Program-made: the position numbers and the translations under genes | Shown here: positions 1 to 7,891 of the stretch, one piece after another | Numbering within the stretch: position 1 is the stretch's first letter | Layout of the letters: the number at the start of each line of letters is the position of its first letter | Notes under the pieces: model-generated | What the model was told of the DNA's origin: nothing | The model's database searches: none | Seen by the model: the letters and a program-made list of their open reading frames with translations, nothing else | Origin: an uncultured Ruminiclostridium sp. | GTDB taxonomy: Bacteria; Bacillota; Clostridia; Oscillospirales; Ruminococcaceae | Direction of reading: 5' to 3' | Length of the DNA stretch: 21,214 nucleotides | Assembly (NCBI GenBank): GCA_910585505.1 | Contig: CAJUFF010000035.1 | Span: 1-21,214, forward strand

Positions 1-549
1 ATTGGCTTATGCACAGTTTTCTATATATTTCGAGGATAGATTTGCAGTCTGACAGTAGTTGGGGCTCTGCCCCAAACCCCGAGGTTTATCCGCTTTGGAG
101 ATACCCGGTGAAAGAGAAAACAGCGATTTTTCTGTCGCTGCTTTCACCGTAATATCTCATAGTCTGCGTTAGGTCGCTCCTCAGCGTTGCCTTTTTGACT
201 ACGTTTTTATTATTAGCTTTTTTAGGGATAATGCATTTACACGGTTTATTTTTCATAACCGATCAAGTCTGTTTATGCCGAATCTATGTGCATTATTTCT
301 AACCTTGCTACTATTTTACGCAGATTTTAGCCTATGTGGACAGGTTCTATGATGGCACTTTTATGATCCACGCGATTAGATAGCAAAACCTACGGCGTAG
401 TCATTAGCCTGTGGTATCCAATCCACGTGTAACAGAGTGGCTAATGCCGGAATCTGTTTTTAGGCTCTCGGCATATGCTTTCAGTTGTTGCTGTTTTTCC
501 CTCACAAATTTCAATTTGCCAATTGACGGAGGGGGACTTCATAACAGTA
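1..549. other. Non-coding, hairpin-rich left edge
   Basis: No credible gene here; the open frames are short and the largest is the shadow of queH. The stretch is dense in inverted repeats: TTGGGGC 59-65 with GCCCCAA 69-75; a three-tier hairpin at 98-158 (GAGATA/TATCTC, CGGTGAAAG/CTTTCACCG, CAGCGA/TCGCTG); ATAATGCA 228-235 with TGCATTAT 289-296; CGGTT 242-246 with AACCG 257-261; TTGCTA 305-310 with TAGCAA 381-386 enclosing GTGGA 336-340 with TCCAC 367-371; CTAC 390-393 with GTAG 397-400; CATTAGCC 402-409 with GGCTAATG 439-446 enclosing GTGG/CCAC; ATGCCG 444-449 with CGGCAT 469-474; CCCTC 499-503 with GAGGG 529-533 enclosing CAATT/AATTG. It may be a structured RNA or the edge of a mobile element. 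No family was recognised and the strand is undecided. Confidence 0.5.
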
Positions 550-1173
550 TTACGCTCTTCCCATTCTCTCCGCTTCATTCCTGCTGAATACACAGCCGCA
601 GTAATTCTGTCTGTAAAGCCCGTAAATACCCGAAAGCTCGATAGACCTTTTATACCCGTTTTTTTTCTTAAAATCCCCGTACAGGTATCTGATACCGTAC
701 TTTTCCACCAGCTCCTCACCGATAAGATTCAGTTTTTCCGCATTTTTATGCGGGCTTATGGAAAGCGTTGTCCCGAAAAAGTCAAAGCCCTTTTCCGCTC
801 CGATCCTTGCCGCTTCCTCAAGTCTCAGCCTGTAACACTTAAAACACCTTTCTCCGCCTTCGGGCAGTTCCTCCAGCCCTCTTGCAATCTCAAAAAACTC
901 TTTGGTCTCATAGCGACCTTCTAAAAGCTTTACTTTGGACTTTACCGGCATTTGAACTATAAGTCTATCAACCTCATTAAGCCTTTTCCGGTACTCCTCC
1001 TCCGGTGAAATATTGGGATTGAAATAAAGAAGCGTAATATCCAAAAATTCGGATAAATATTCGATAACATAACTGCTGCAGGGCGCACAGCAGGCGTGCA
1101 AAAGCACGCTTTTTCTGTTTTGGGAGCCAATTCCTTCAAGCTGCTCCTCAAGCTTTCTCTGATAATTTAACAT
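550..1173 (-). CDS. queH: Epoxyqueuosine reductase QueH
   Basis: Cytoplasmic iron-sulfur enzyme that reduces epoxyqueuosine in tRNA to queuosine, the last step of queuosine modification of the wobble base in GUN anticodons; it is the non-cobalamin alternative to QueG. The 207-residue protein has the DUF208/QueH signature HACCAPC at residues 26-32, a CxxC pair at Cys110/Cys113, and a C-terminal YCGC with Cys192 and Cys194. These are the cysteines expected to bind the metal cluster. Length fits the family. The start (ATG at 1171-1173) lies inside the end of the YcxB-like gene, an overlap of 26 bases; the only purine-rich site, GGGAG, is distant, so translation is probably coupled. It is the last gene of a minus-strand operon. 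No preQ1 or queuosine synthesis genes are in the window, so the substrate may come from genes elsewhere or from salvage. Confidence 0.93.
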   Translation of the reverse strand: MLNYQRKLEEQLEGIGSQNRKSVLLHACCAPCSSYVIEYLSEFLDITLLYFNPNISPEEEYRKRLNEVDRLIVQMPVKSKVKLLEGRYETKEFFEIARGLEELPEGGERCFKCYRLRLEEAARIGAEKGFDFFGTTLSISPHKNAEKLNLIGEELVEKYGIRYLYGDFKKKNGYKRSIELSGIYGLYRQNYCGCVFSRNEAERMGRA

Positions 1174-1678
1174 TTTTGATCAGTAACATCTCCCTTAGAT
1201 CTTTTTCGGTTCCCGTGACAATATTTTTGTACTCTAAAATCAACACTGCCCCTTCTTCGGTAGCCAGATAAGCTGTTTTTCCTTTGTCGTAAAGTTCGAT
1301 GGAGACTATTTTTTCCCAACCTATTTCCCCGAATGGAGTTTCGTTTTTGCATACTGTTATTTTATCCTCATCAAGGATAACGCTTTCCCTTTCCGACAAA
1401 GCCGAATTTTCGTTAACGGACGCTTTTACATTTTTATTTATTTTAAGAACAAAAAACGCCGCAGCACCCCCAGCGAGTACAACCACCGCTCCCACCAGAA
1501 CAAGAAAAACAGCGCTTTCGGTCATAGCGAACATGACGGCGCAGGAAACGGAGATGACCGCGAAACAAAGGCCGAACACTACTGTGGAAAGCATAGTAAA
1601 TTTGTTGGAGAAAAAGAATTTATACATCATGTATCTTTTCAGATTTTCCTCTGTCCATTCGGTTTTTATTTCTATCAT
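1148..1678 (-). CDS. YcxB-like two-helix membrane protein
   Basis: Predicted membrane protein of 176 residues. A short polar N-terminus (residues 1-25, with MIEIKTEWTEENLKRY) precedes two hydrophobic helices at about 27-52 and 56-78. A cytoplasmic C-terminal domain of about 95 residues follows, of the YcxB-like type (SERESVILDEDKITV, then GEIGWEKIVSIELYD). Family members are small and have no established biochemical role. The start codon follows the tex stop in the arrangement TGA-A-ATG, so it is almost certainly translated with tex; the 3' end overlaps queH by 26 bases. Position suggests operon membership rather than a shared pathway. The domain call is by motif memory; the two helices are directly visible. 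Confidence 0.75.
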   Translation of the reverse strand: MIEIKTEWTEENLKRYMMYKFFFSNKFTMLSTVVFGLCFAVISVSCAVMFAMTESAVFLVLVGAVVVLAGGAAAFFVLKINKNVKASVNENSALSERESVILDEDKITVCKNETPFGEIGWEKIVSIELYDKGKTAYLATEEGAVLILEYKNIVTGTEKDLREMLLIKNVKLSEKA

Positions 1679-1679
1679 T

Positions 1680-3827
1680 TCAGTTAAGCCCTTTCATTGT
1701 AAGAGATATTCTGTTCTTTTTTACGTCTACGGAAAGTACTTTTACGTTAACAATATCACCCACTTTCACAACGTCGAGAGGATGCTTCACATAGCTGTCG
1801 GAAAGCTGTGAAATGTGCACAAGTCCGTCCTGATGCACTCCTATATCAACGAATACGCCGAAGTCTATAACATTCCGTACCGTTCCTTTTAGCTCCATAC
1901 CTTCTTTTAGACTGTTTATATCCATAACGTCGCTTCTGAGGAGAGGAGGAGGAAGTTCGTCGCGAGGGTCACGTCCCGGCTTTTCAAGCTCGCTCACTAT
2001 ATCGGCCAAGGTCATTTCGCCTACTCCCAGTTCCTCCGAAAGAGCTTTTATTCCCCTCGTCTTTACTGTTTCCGCAATTTTACCTTTATCCGCGCTTTTC
2101 AGATCGGCAAGCTTAAAGCCGCAAAGGTCGATAAGTTTTCCCGCGTATTCGTAGCTTTCGGGGTGAACGGCAGTGTTGTCAAGGGGATTTTTTCCATCGT
2201 GTACCCTTAAAAAGCCCGCGCACTGCTCAAAAGCCTTTTTGCCCAGCTTAGCCACCTTCATAAGCTCTTTCCTGTCCTTAAAAGCGCCGTTTTCTTCTCT
2301 GTAAGCAACTATGTTTTTTGCCACCGTTCCGTTTATTCCCGCCACATATCCCAAAAGTGAACAGGAAGCGGTGTTTACATCTACCCCCACACTGTTTACG
2401 CAGTTCTCCAATACCCCGCCCAGAGCCTCCGAAAGCTGATTTTTGGGCATATCGTGCTGATACTGTCCTACGCCTATTGCCTTAGGGTCAATTTTCACAA
2501 GCTCCGCCAAAGGATCCTGGAGCCTTCTCGCTATTGATACCGCGCTTCTGAGAGAAACGTCAAACTGGGGAAATTCCTCGGCGGCAAGCTTACTGGCGGA
2601 ATAAACGCTGGCTCCCGCTTCGGAAACCACCATATAGCTGACGGGTGTATCCACTTCCTTTATTAGATCGGCAATAAAGCACTCGCTTTCGTGGCTGGCG
2701 GTTCCGTTTCCTATGGCTATCGCGGTCACGTTGTGCTTTCCGATAAGTTGTTTCAGCTTTGTTTTGGCTTCCTCCACCTTGTTCTGAGGCGGCGTGGGGT
2801 ATACCACCGTAGTATCCAGAACTTTTCCCGTCTCATCAACCACAGCGGTTTTGCATCCTGTTCTGTAAGCGGGATCAAATCCCATTGTTACGGTGTTTTT
2901 TACCGGCGGCTGCATAAGAAGCTGATATAGATTGTCTTGAAATACCTTTATGGCGGACTTACAGCTTTTTTCGGTAAGCTCGGTTCTTATCCGTCTTTCG
3001 AGAGAAGGGTGGATAAGCCTTGTATATGCGTCCTCCGCCGCAGCTTTTACTATATTGCCACAGTCGTTTCTCGCTTTTACATACTGTCTGAAAATAATTT
3101 TCAGAACGTCCTCCTCGATAACCTCCACCGAAATTTTAAGTATTTCCTCCCTCTCCCCTCTGTCCAGCGCCAGAACGCGGTGAGAAGGGATTTTTGAAGC
3201 AGCTTCGCTGTAATCATAATAATTTGTGTACACCGAGTCCTTTTCGGGATCGGCGGCTTTTGACACGATAAGTCCTCTTTCGACGTAAAACTCTGAAAGT
3301 ATCTTTCTTAAATTAGGGTCGTCGGAAACGGTTTCCGCTATAATGTCGGAAGCTCCCTGAATTGCTTCCTCGGCGGTAGCTACTCCCTTTTCTTCGTCAA
3401 TGTAATTTTCCGCTTCCTTGTGAGGACTGGCGAGGGTTTGTTCCATAATAAAATCCGCCAAGGGCTGTAAGCCCTTTTCCTTGGCCACGCTTGCCCTTGT
3501 TTTTCTTTTGGGCTTAAAGGGGCGGTAAATATCCTCAACCTCCGCTAAGGTAAGCGCTTTTAAAAGCGACTGTTCTATCTCTTCGGTAAGGTTTCCTCCG
3601 CTTTCTATGCTTTCTTTTACCTCCGCCTTACGCTGTTCGAGATTTCTCAGATATGAAAGTCTTTCGTCAAGCTCGCGCAGAAGCTGATCGTCCAGAGCGC
3701 CGGTCACTTCCTTCCTGTATCTGGCGATAAAAGGTATGGTATTGCCGTCGTCTATAAGCTTTACGGTGTTGTCCACCTGTTCTTTTCTGATTTTGAATTC
3801 CTCTGCAAGCTGCTGATTGATATCCAT
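1680..3827 (-). CDS. tex: Tex-family S1 RNA-binding protein
   Basis: Cytoplasmic nucleic-acid-binding protein of the Tex (YdcI/YhgF) family, linked in other bacteria to transcription, RNA turnover and stress survival. The 715 residues show the family order: N-terminal helical Tex region (residues 1-190, MDINQQLAEEFKIRKEQV, FIARYRKEVTGALDD); a YqgF/RNase H-like fold beginning at MGFDPAYRTGCKTAVVD near 317; tandem helix-hairpin-helix segments (VDVNTASCSLLGYVAGI, GAFKDRKELMKVAKLG); and a C-terminal S1 domain at about 640-712 (GMELKGTVRNVIDFGVFVDIG). Length and domain order match the family and no lesion is seen. The ATG at 3825-3827 is preceded by AAAGGA. It lies 47 bases downstream of the phosphatase gene and is immediately followed by the YcxB-like gene. 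Confidence 0.95.
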   Translation of the reverse strand: MDINQQLAEEFKIRKEQVDNTVKLIDDGNTIPFIARYRKEVTGALDDQLLRELDERLSYLRNLEQRKAEVKESIESGGNLTEEIEQSLLKALTLAEVEDIYRPFKPKRKTRASVAKEKGLQPLADFIMEQTLASPHKEAENYIDEEKGVATAEEAIQGASDIIAETVSDDPNLRKILSEFYVERGLIVSKAADPEKDSVYTNYYDYSEAASKIPSHRVLALDRGEREEILKISVEVIEEDVLKIIFRQYVKARNDCGNIVKAAAEDAYTRLIHPSLERRIRTELTEKSCKSAIKVFQDNLYQLLMQPPVKNTVTMGFDPAYRTGCKTAVVDETGKVLDTTVVYPTPPQNKVEEAKTKLKQLIGKHNVTAIAIGNGTASHESECFIADLIKEVDTPVSYMVVSEAGASVYSASKLAAEEFPQFDVSLRSAVSIARRLQDPLAELVKIDPKAIGVGQYQHDMPKNQLSEALGGVLENCVNSVGVDVNTASCSLLGYVAGINGTVAKNIVAYREENGAFKDRKELMKVAKLGKKAFEQCAGFLRVHDGKNPLDNTAVHPESYEYAGKLIDLCGFKLADLKSADKGKIAETVKTRGIKALSEELGVGEMTLADIVSELEKPGRDPRDELPPPLLRSDVMDINSLKEGMELKGTVRNVIDFGVFVDIGVHQDGLVHISQLSDSYVKHPLDVVKVGDIVNVKVLSVDVKKNRISLTMKGLN

Positions 3828-3874
3828 TTGTTTTGTTTCCTTTCTTATAATATTTATATATCCGGTTTTAGGGT

Positions 3875-4483
3875 TTAAAAAATCTTTCCTATTATCTCAA
3901 ACACCGGCCCTTTCTGCCACAAAAATGTGGAAAGATTTATCGCGTATCCCTCTCCCTGATTCAGCGCAAAATCCGCGGGCCGCCCCTTGGGCAGACCGTA
4001 TCCTGAAAGCAGATTCATGATAACCCCTGCGTGGGTTATCACCGCCGCCCGTGAAATGTGCTCCTTCATCATATCCTTAAACACTTCCTCAAGACCGTCT
4101 ATACATCTTAAGGTGAACTCCCCGAAGCTTTCCCCTCCCGGAGCGCATGCGTCATAACCGCCTTTGAGCCATTCCGCGTACTCGGGTACATCCTGCAATT
4201 CCTCCGGAGTTTTGCCCTCAAACTCCCCGAAATCACATTCGCACAGGTTTTCAATATCCTTGATATACCGGTTTGGATAAATTACCTCCGCCGTTTCAAG
4301 ACAACGCTTTAAAGGACTAGAATACACTTTTTGCACATCGGGGTAAATATCGTCTTGTTTCATACGGCTGATAGCGGAATATCCCTCGTCGCAAAGGGGC
4401 AGATCGGTGAAACCGATATATTTTCCTTCTAAATTTCCCTCGGTAATACCGTGGCGGATTAAAAAAATCGTGTAATTTTGCAT
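3875..4483 (-). CDS. Histidine phosphatase family protein
   Basis: Cytoplasmic phosphatase of the phosphoglycerate-mutase-like superfamily. The N-terminal LIRHGITEGN carries the phospho-accepting His11 (RHG, residues 10-12). Arg60 (SSPLKR), Glu87 (DFGEFEG) and His151 (VITHAGV) complete the active-site set. At 202 residues it is the small GpmB/CobC-like type, whose substrates vary (phosphoglycerate, alpha-ribazole phosphate, general phosphomonoesters); no cobalamin gene is nearby to support a CobC role. Start choice: a longer frame begins with TTG at 4520-4522, but AAGGAAGG lies between, and ATG at 4481-4483 begins directly with the conserved MQNYTIFLIRHG strand; a TTG three codons upstream is also possible. 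It is the first gene of the operon leading to tex. Confidence 0.88.
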   Translation of the reverse strand: MQNYTIFLIRHGITEGNLEGKYIGFTDLPLCDEGYSAISRMKQDDIYPDVQKVYSSPLKRCLETAEVIYPNRYIKDIENLCECDFGEFEGKTPEELQDVPEYAEWLKGGYDACAPGGESFGEFTLRCIDGLEEVFKDMMKEHISRAAVITHAGVIMNLLSGYGLPKGRPADFALNQGEGYAINLSTFLWQKGPVFEIIGKIF

Positions 4484-4553
4484 TTTTGTCAATATTCCTT
4501 CCTTATGAAAAATTCTCACCAATAAAATTTATTTTTTTTGTATTCTTTGCCGA

Positions 4554-4582
4554 TTTACATTTAGGTATATATATCCTATAAT
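4554..4582 (+). promoter_or_regulatory. Sigma-A-type promoter for the XRE gene
   Basis: TTTACA (4554-4559) and TATAAT (4577-4582) are separated by exactly 17 bases. Transcription would begin near 4589, leaving an untranslated leader of about 125 bases before the ATG at 4714. The intergenic stretch 4484-4713 otherwise shows nothing clear. A minus-strand promoter for the phosphatase operon should also lie here, but I could not place it convincingly. Confidence 0.6.
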
Positions 4583-4713
4583 ATACTCTGCGGCTATAAG
4601 CGACAAAATTTGTTTTTTTGCTGCTTCTTTCCCGTTCATTGATCCAAAAACGGCTCTGAACGAGACATATTGCCAAAAACTATATTTGTATAAAAAGGTT
4701 GTCAGAAAAAAAT

Positions 4714-5382
4714 ATGTTAAACGATTTTCCCCGAATTTTAACACTGCTGCGCAAGGAGAAAGGTATAAGCCAGAAGCAGGCGGCCGAAGACCTTGGTTTG
4801 GCGCAGGCGCTTTTGTCCCATTACGAAAAAGGCAAGAGAGAGTGCGGTCTTGAATTTCTCCTGAAGGCCGCCAATTATTATAATGTATCCACAGATTATC
4901 TTTTAGGGCGTTCACCCGTAGCCAACGGCGCGGTGATAACCCATTCCACCATAGAGAACGCGACGGCTCCCGAAAAAGCGAGGAATCTCTCCGCAGACGA
5001 GCTTTCGGCGGTATTTGCCAAAAAACTGGTAAATAACAGCGTGGATGTAATTTATTCCCTTTTGGGAAAAACGAAAAATCCTCAGCTTACCGACAGGATA
5101 TACGACATCTTTTCCTGCGCTATATACCGCGCTTTCAGGCTGATTTACAAGAGCAATCCAGCCAATGATATGAATATGTTTAAGACTCCCGAAGAAGGTG
5201 TGGGACAGCTTATCACCGCTGCGGAGTCGGTGGCGGCGGCAAAGGCCGAACTGTCCGTATCCGCCCACGAAACGGAAGCTCCCGTTATAAAGAGAGCCGA
5301 ATTGGAGGGACAGTACGGTAAAAGCGCTTCTGTGCTGTTAAATATGGTAATGCATTGTGAAAAGCAGATGGAAAAGCTTTGA
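4714..5382 (+). CDS. XRE-family helix-turn-helix regulator
   Basis: DNA-binding regulator of 223 residues. The N-terminal Cro/CI-type helix-turn-helix spans about residues 8-63: ILTLLRKEKGISQKQAAEDLG is followed by the recognition segment LAQALLSHYEKGKRECG and ends with the typical NVSTDYLLGRSP. The remaining 155 residues form a mainly helical region (SADELSAVFAKKLVNNSVDVIYSLLG, then LITAAESVAAAKAELS) that I do not recognise; it may be a dimerisation or sensing domain. Start: ATG 4714 begins just before the HTH. A TTG at 4699 is in frame, but the AAAAAGG sequence abuts it without spacing. The gene stands alone, converging on the flippase operon, and ends at a strong hairpin terminator. Target genes are unknown. 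Confidence 0.85.
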   Translation: MLNDFPRILTLLRKEKGISQKQAAEDLGLAQALLSHYEKGKRECGLEFLLKAANYYNVSTDYLLGRSPVANGAVITHSTIENATAPEKARNLSADELSAVFAKKLVNNSVDVIYSLLGKTKNPQLTDRIYDIFSCAIYRAFRLIYKSNPANDMNMFKTPEEGVGQLITAAESVAAAKAELSVSAHETEAPVIKRAELEGQYGKSASVLLNMVMHCEKQMEKL

Positions 5383-5403
5383 TTTCTTTAAATATGAAAA
5401 CGG

Positions 5404-5439
5404 TAAATGACTGCTTTTGGCTGTCATTTATTTTTTTTT
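5404..5439 (+). terminator. Terminator of the XRE gene
   Basis: TAAATGAC (5404-5411) pairs perfectly with GTCATTTA (5423-5430), with an extra GC/GC pair possible in the loop, followed by nine consecutive T (5431-5439). It sits 21 bases after the regulator stop codon. Its right arm and T-run contain the last codons and stop of the convergent flippase gene, so the runs of Lys/Asn codons at that protein's C-terminus double as the terminator tail. Confidence 0.85.
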
Positions 5440-6857
5440 CCAATTATCTGCATTACAATCTTGACGCAGGCCTTAAAATTCAGCATCAGCATCAGCATAA
5501 ATATCGCCGCAAGTACCGAATAAAACACAATGTCGTTCTTAACAAAAATTATGACCAATCCCATTGCAATAAGACAAATTGTGTTTGTACAAAGCTTTCG
5601 CAGCCTAATATTCATATAAACAGTCTGCCTTGTATCAAACGCGCGGATAATAAACACAGTGATAAAGCTGACGCATGTCGCTATTGCTGCGCCGTGATTT
5701 CCCAAAACTGGAATAAACGAGGCATTTAGAAGAATATTTACGGAAGCTCCCACCGAGGTTGTGAGCAGGGAGCGTTTGGACTGCTTTGAAGCCACATAAA
5801 TGCTGCCCATAAAGGTTGCGAAGCAGCTATATACCACCGCCAAAACAAGAAACGGCGTATAAATATAAGCCATATGAAACTGCTTGGCGCAAAAAACCGA
5901 GATAAAAGGACGGATAACCAACAGCATACCAGATCCCACCACAAATACAATTGACTGAAAGGCGCTGAAAACGTCGGAATAAAATTTTGCAATGGTGCGG
6001 GAATTTTTTTCGCTTATGGCGGACATATTCCACGCCTGTGAAAATATTCCCGAAAGAAGGGCTATCATGTTGGGCAGACGATAAGCCGCTTTGTACATAC
6101 CACTCTTGGCAAAACCCAACATTTCCGAAACGAAAAAGGTATCCGATGCATTTATTATCCACCACATAACGGTGGTAGGTATCATGGGGAGCGCAAAACT
6201 GATCATTGCCTTTCGTACACTGCGGTCGGTGCCAATAAGCGCAAAATATTTTTTCAGCCTCCCCATATATGTAAGAAACAATATTGAGCACACATCGGCG
6301 CAGATTACCGACAGCAAGTACCCCATATTCCCCCATTTAAACGCCAACAGAAACAGCAGGTTAAAAAGAATATTCATTACGGTGGTAAATATTCCGTCCA
6401 TCGCGTACAGCCTTACATTGCCGTTGGAGCGCACAAACAAAGCGCAGGTGCTTTTCATCCCCCCCGTGAACACATAAACCGCCGTAATCCACGAATACTG
6501 GTTAAGCAACGCCAGTACCTTGTTGTCTGGCATAAGCCCTGCCGTAAGGTCAAGGGCGGGAACTATAAGAAATCCTATGGAGGTGCCTATTAAGGTCACC
6601 TTTACACCTATGGAAAAAACCTGAGAATTATTATACGCCCTGTCAAGACCAAACCGTATTATGGATTCGCCTATTGAAAGCGTGGCAAAAGCCATTAAAA
6701 GGGTAGCGGTATCTATAATTGTACTGATCTCGCCGTAGCCCTCCTCGCCGAGCATATTCTGATAAAAGCGCATCAGAAGCACTACCAGCAGTTTTGAGCC
6801 AAACTGACCCAAAGCCAGCACCACAGTGTTTGACGCAAGCTTTTTATATCTGTTCAA
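5424..6857 (-). CDS. Polysaccharide flippase, Wzx/MATE-like (PST family)
   Basis: Integral membrane protein of 477 residues, almost wholly hydrophobic, with about 12-14 helices. It belongs to the oligosaccharide flippase branch of the MOP/MATE superfamily, which moves lipid-linked glycan repeat units across the membrane. N-terminal features are typical: LASNTVVLALGQFGSKLLVVLLMRFY, then EEGYGEISTIIDTATLL and the charged SIGESIIRFGLDR. The mid-protein FALPMIPTTVMWWIINASDTFFVSEMLG is the usual start of the second half. Start is TTG at 6855-6857, preceded by GGCGGTGAT, nearly a full anti-16S match. It lies 54 bases downstream of the choloylglycine hydrolase gene. No glycosyltransferase is nearby, so the glycan is unknown. 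The C-terminal codons overlap the convergent terminator. Confidence 0.88.
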   Translation of the reverse strand: MNRYKKLASNTVVLALGQFGSKLLVVLLMRFYQNMLGEEGYGEISTIIDTATLLMAFATLSIGESIIRFGLDRAYNNSQVFSIGVKVTLIGTSIGFLIVPALDLTAGLMPDNKVLALLNQYSWITAVYVFTGGMKSTCALFVRSNGNVRLYAMDGIFTTVMNILFNLLFLLAFKWGNMGYLLSVICADVCSILFLTYMGRLKKYFALIGTDRSVRKAMISFALPMIPTTVMWWIINASDTFFVSEMLGFAKSGMYKAAYRLPNMIALLSGIFSQAWNMSAISEKNSRTIAKFYSDVFSAFQSIVFVVGSGMLLVIRPFISVFCAKQFHMAYIYTPFLVLAVVYSCFATFMGSIYVASKQSKRSLLTTSVGASVNILLNASFIPVLGNHGAAIATCVSFITVFIIRAFDTRQTVYMNIRLRKLCTNTICLIAMGLVIIFVKNDIVFYSVLAAIFMLMLMLNFKACVKIVMQIIGKKNK

Positions 6858-6911
6858 TTTTTTACATCACCGCCTTTCATAATCCGATTTAGAGCCTTCA
6901 TAACCTAAGAA

Positions 6912-7886
6912 CTAATTTTGCAGGGCGATTTGTTCCTCGGTAACGGGAGTGTATCTTATAATCTCCGTTTCATCCAAATTTTCCCTTTGCATATCCACCG
7001 CCGTAATTCGATGATTGTTATATGTGGTATAGTAATAAATACCCTTGTCCGCATTGCAGCAGCAGGTGTAAATTGTAATCTCGTACTTTTCCTCTTCGGG
7101 TATGCAGCAGCCTTTTTGCTGATCCACCGAACCCAAAATATGGAAAAACTGGCTTACACTCTCCTTTTCCTCTTCTCCCGAAACGGAATTCATTTTAACA
7201 AACGCTGCTCTGACAAACCTTGATTGTGAGGACAGATCCCCGGGAAGCCCTATAGCGCCCATACCGCGGCAGTATCTGTCCAATTCCAGCCCTTTCGCAA
7301 AAGTATTCGCAGGCTCTTGCGCAGAAAGCCCCATATAGTTGTTAAGGTTAAAAAGCTGTTTGTCAAAAGTGGGGTTGTTGGTAAGAACTCCAACGGGATT
7401 ATCGTAAATCTTTAATCCATCCAAGGTGGATTCCACCGTCAGCGCCCCGCTTTTGTCGGCGATAATCCAGTGGAGCCGCGCCGCAGGAAGCCTGTTGCCA
7501 AACCGTGTGTTCGTTATATTTATTTTCGGGAGCAGTGCCTTGGCTTCCTTCAGATCGGAACACCTGCACAGAAGCCACTGTATAAATTCAAAATGCGCGA
7601 TATTGTTCTTTCCCTCGATGCTGTCGAAATAAACCGCGTTTCCCACAAAATTAAGCCCGGCCATACAAAGTCCTTTTTCGTTAGCCGCTTCATAATACAG
7701 CGGACATCCGTCCTCCACGTGAGCCATACCTATCATGGCAAAATGGGAACTTACCGTCTCCGTTTCGGTAAAGCTAAACGGAAAATTTCTCGGTGTTATT
7801 ACAATCTCGTCACCGTATGAAAAATCGTTGTCAAGGGTTCTTCCGAAATAAAAATCCTTTGTTTTATAGACCGCCGCCGTACACAT
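6912..7886 (-). CDS. Choloylglycine hydrolase (bile-salt-hydrolase-like)
   Basis: Ntn-type amide hydrolase of 324 residues, the family that includes conjugated bile salt hydrolases and penicillin V acylases. Met1 is followed by Cys2, the nucleophile exposed by Met removal. Counterparts of the other active-site residues are present: Arg16 and Asp19 (FGRTLDND), Asn79 (MAGLNFVGNAVY), the Asn pair 170/171 in VLTNNPTFDKQ, and the Arg in SSQSRFVR (from 223). There is no signal peptide, so the enzyme is cytoplasmic. The family hydrolyses the glycine/taurine amide of bile salts or acyl-homoserine lactone/penicillin-type amides. Exact substrate cannot be fixed from sequence, but conservation of the AGLNF and TNNP motifs favours bile salts. 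The ATG at 7884-7886 follows AAAGGAG with 8-base spacing. It is only 5 bases after the acetyltransferase gene, so co-transcribed. Confidence 0.9.
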   Translation of the reverse strand: MCTAAVYKTKDFYFGRTLDNDFSYGDEIVITPRNFPFSFTETETVSSHFAMIGMAHVEDGCPLYYEAANEKGLCMAGLNFVGNAVYFDSIEGKNNIAHFEFIQWLLCRCSDLKEAKALLPKINITNTRFGNRLPAARLHWIIADKSGALTVESTLDGLKIYDNPVGVLTNNPTFDKQLFNLNNYMGLSAQEPANTFAKGLELDRYCRGMGAIGLPGDLSSQSRFVRAAFVKMNSVSGEEEKESVSQFFHILGSVDQQKGCCIPEEEKYEITIYTCCCNADKGIYYYTTYNNHRITAVDMQRENLDETEIIRYTPVTEEQIALQN

Positions 7887-7891
7887 AGCAA

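Noticed and set aside
59..533. Left-edge hairpins as tRNA, tmRNA, RNase P RNA, hammerhead or group II intron domain V
   Set aside because: None of the conserved sequences of these RNAs (such as GTTCGA loops, CTGANGA cores or the domain V motif) was found.
475..924. 149-residue plus-strand frame at the left edge
   Set aside because: Mostly the reverse of queH, which has clear cysteine motifs on the other strand.
4529..4915. 128-residue minus-strand frame between the phosphatase and XRE genes
   Set aside because: Overlaps the XRE helix-turn-helix coding sequence and its promoter; no ribosome site or family motif.
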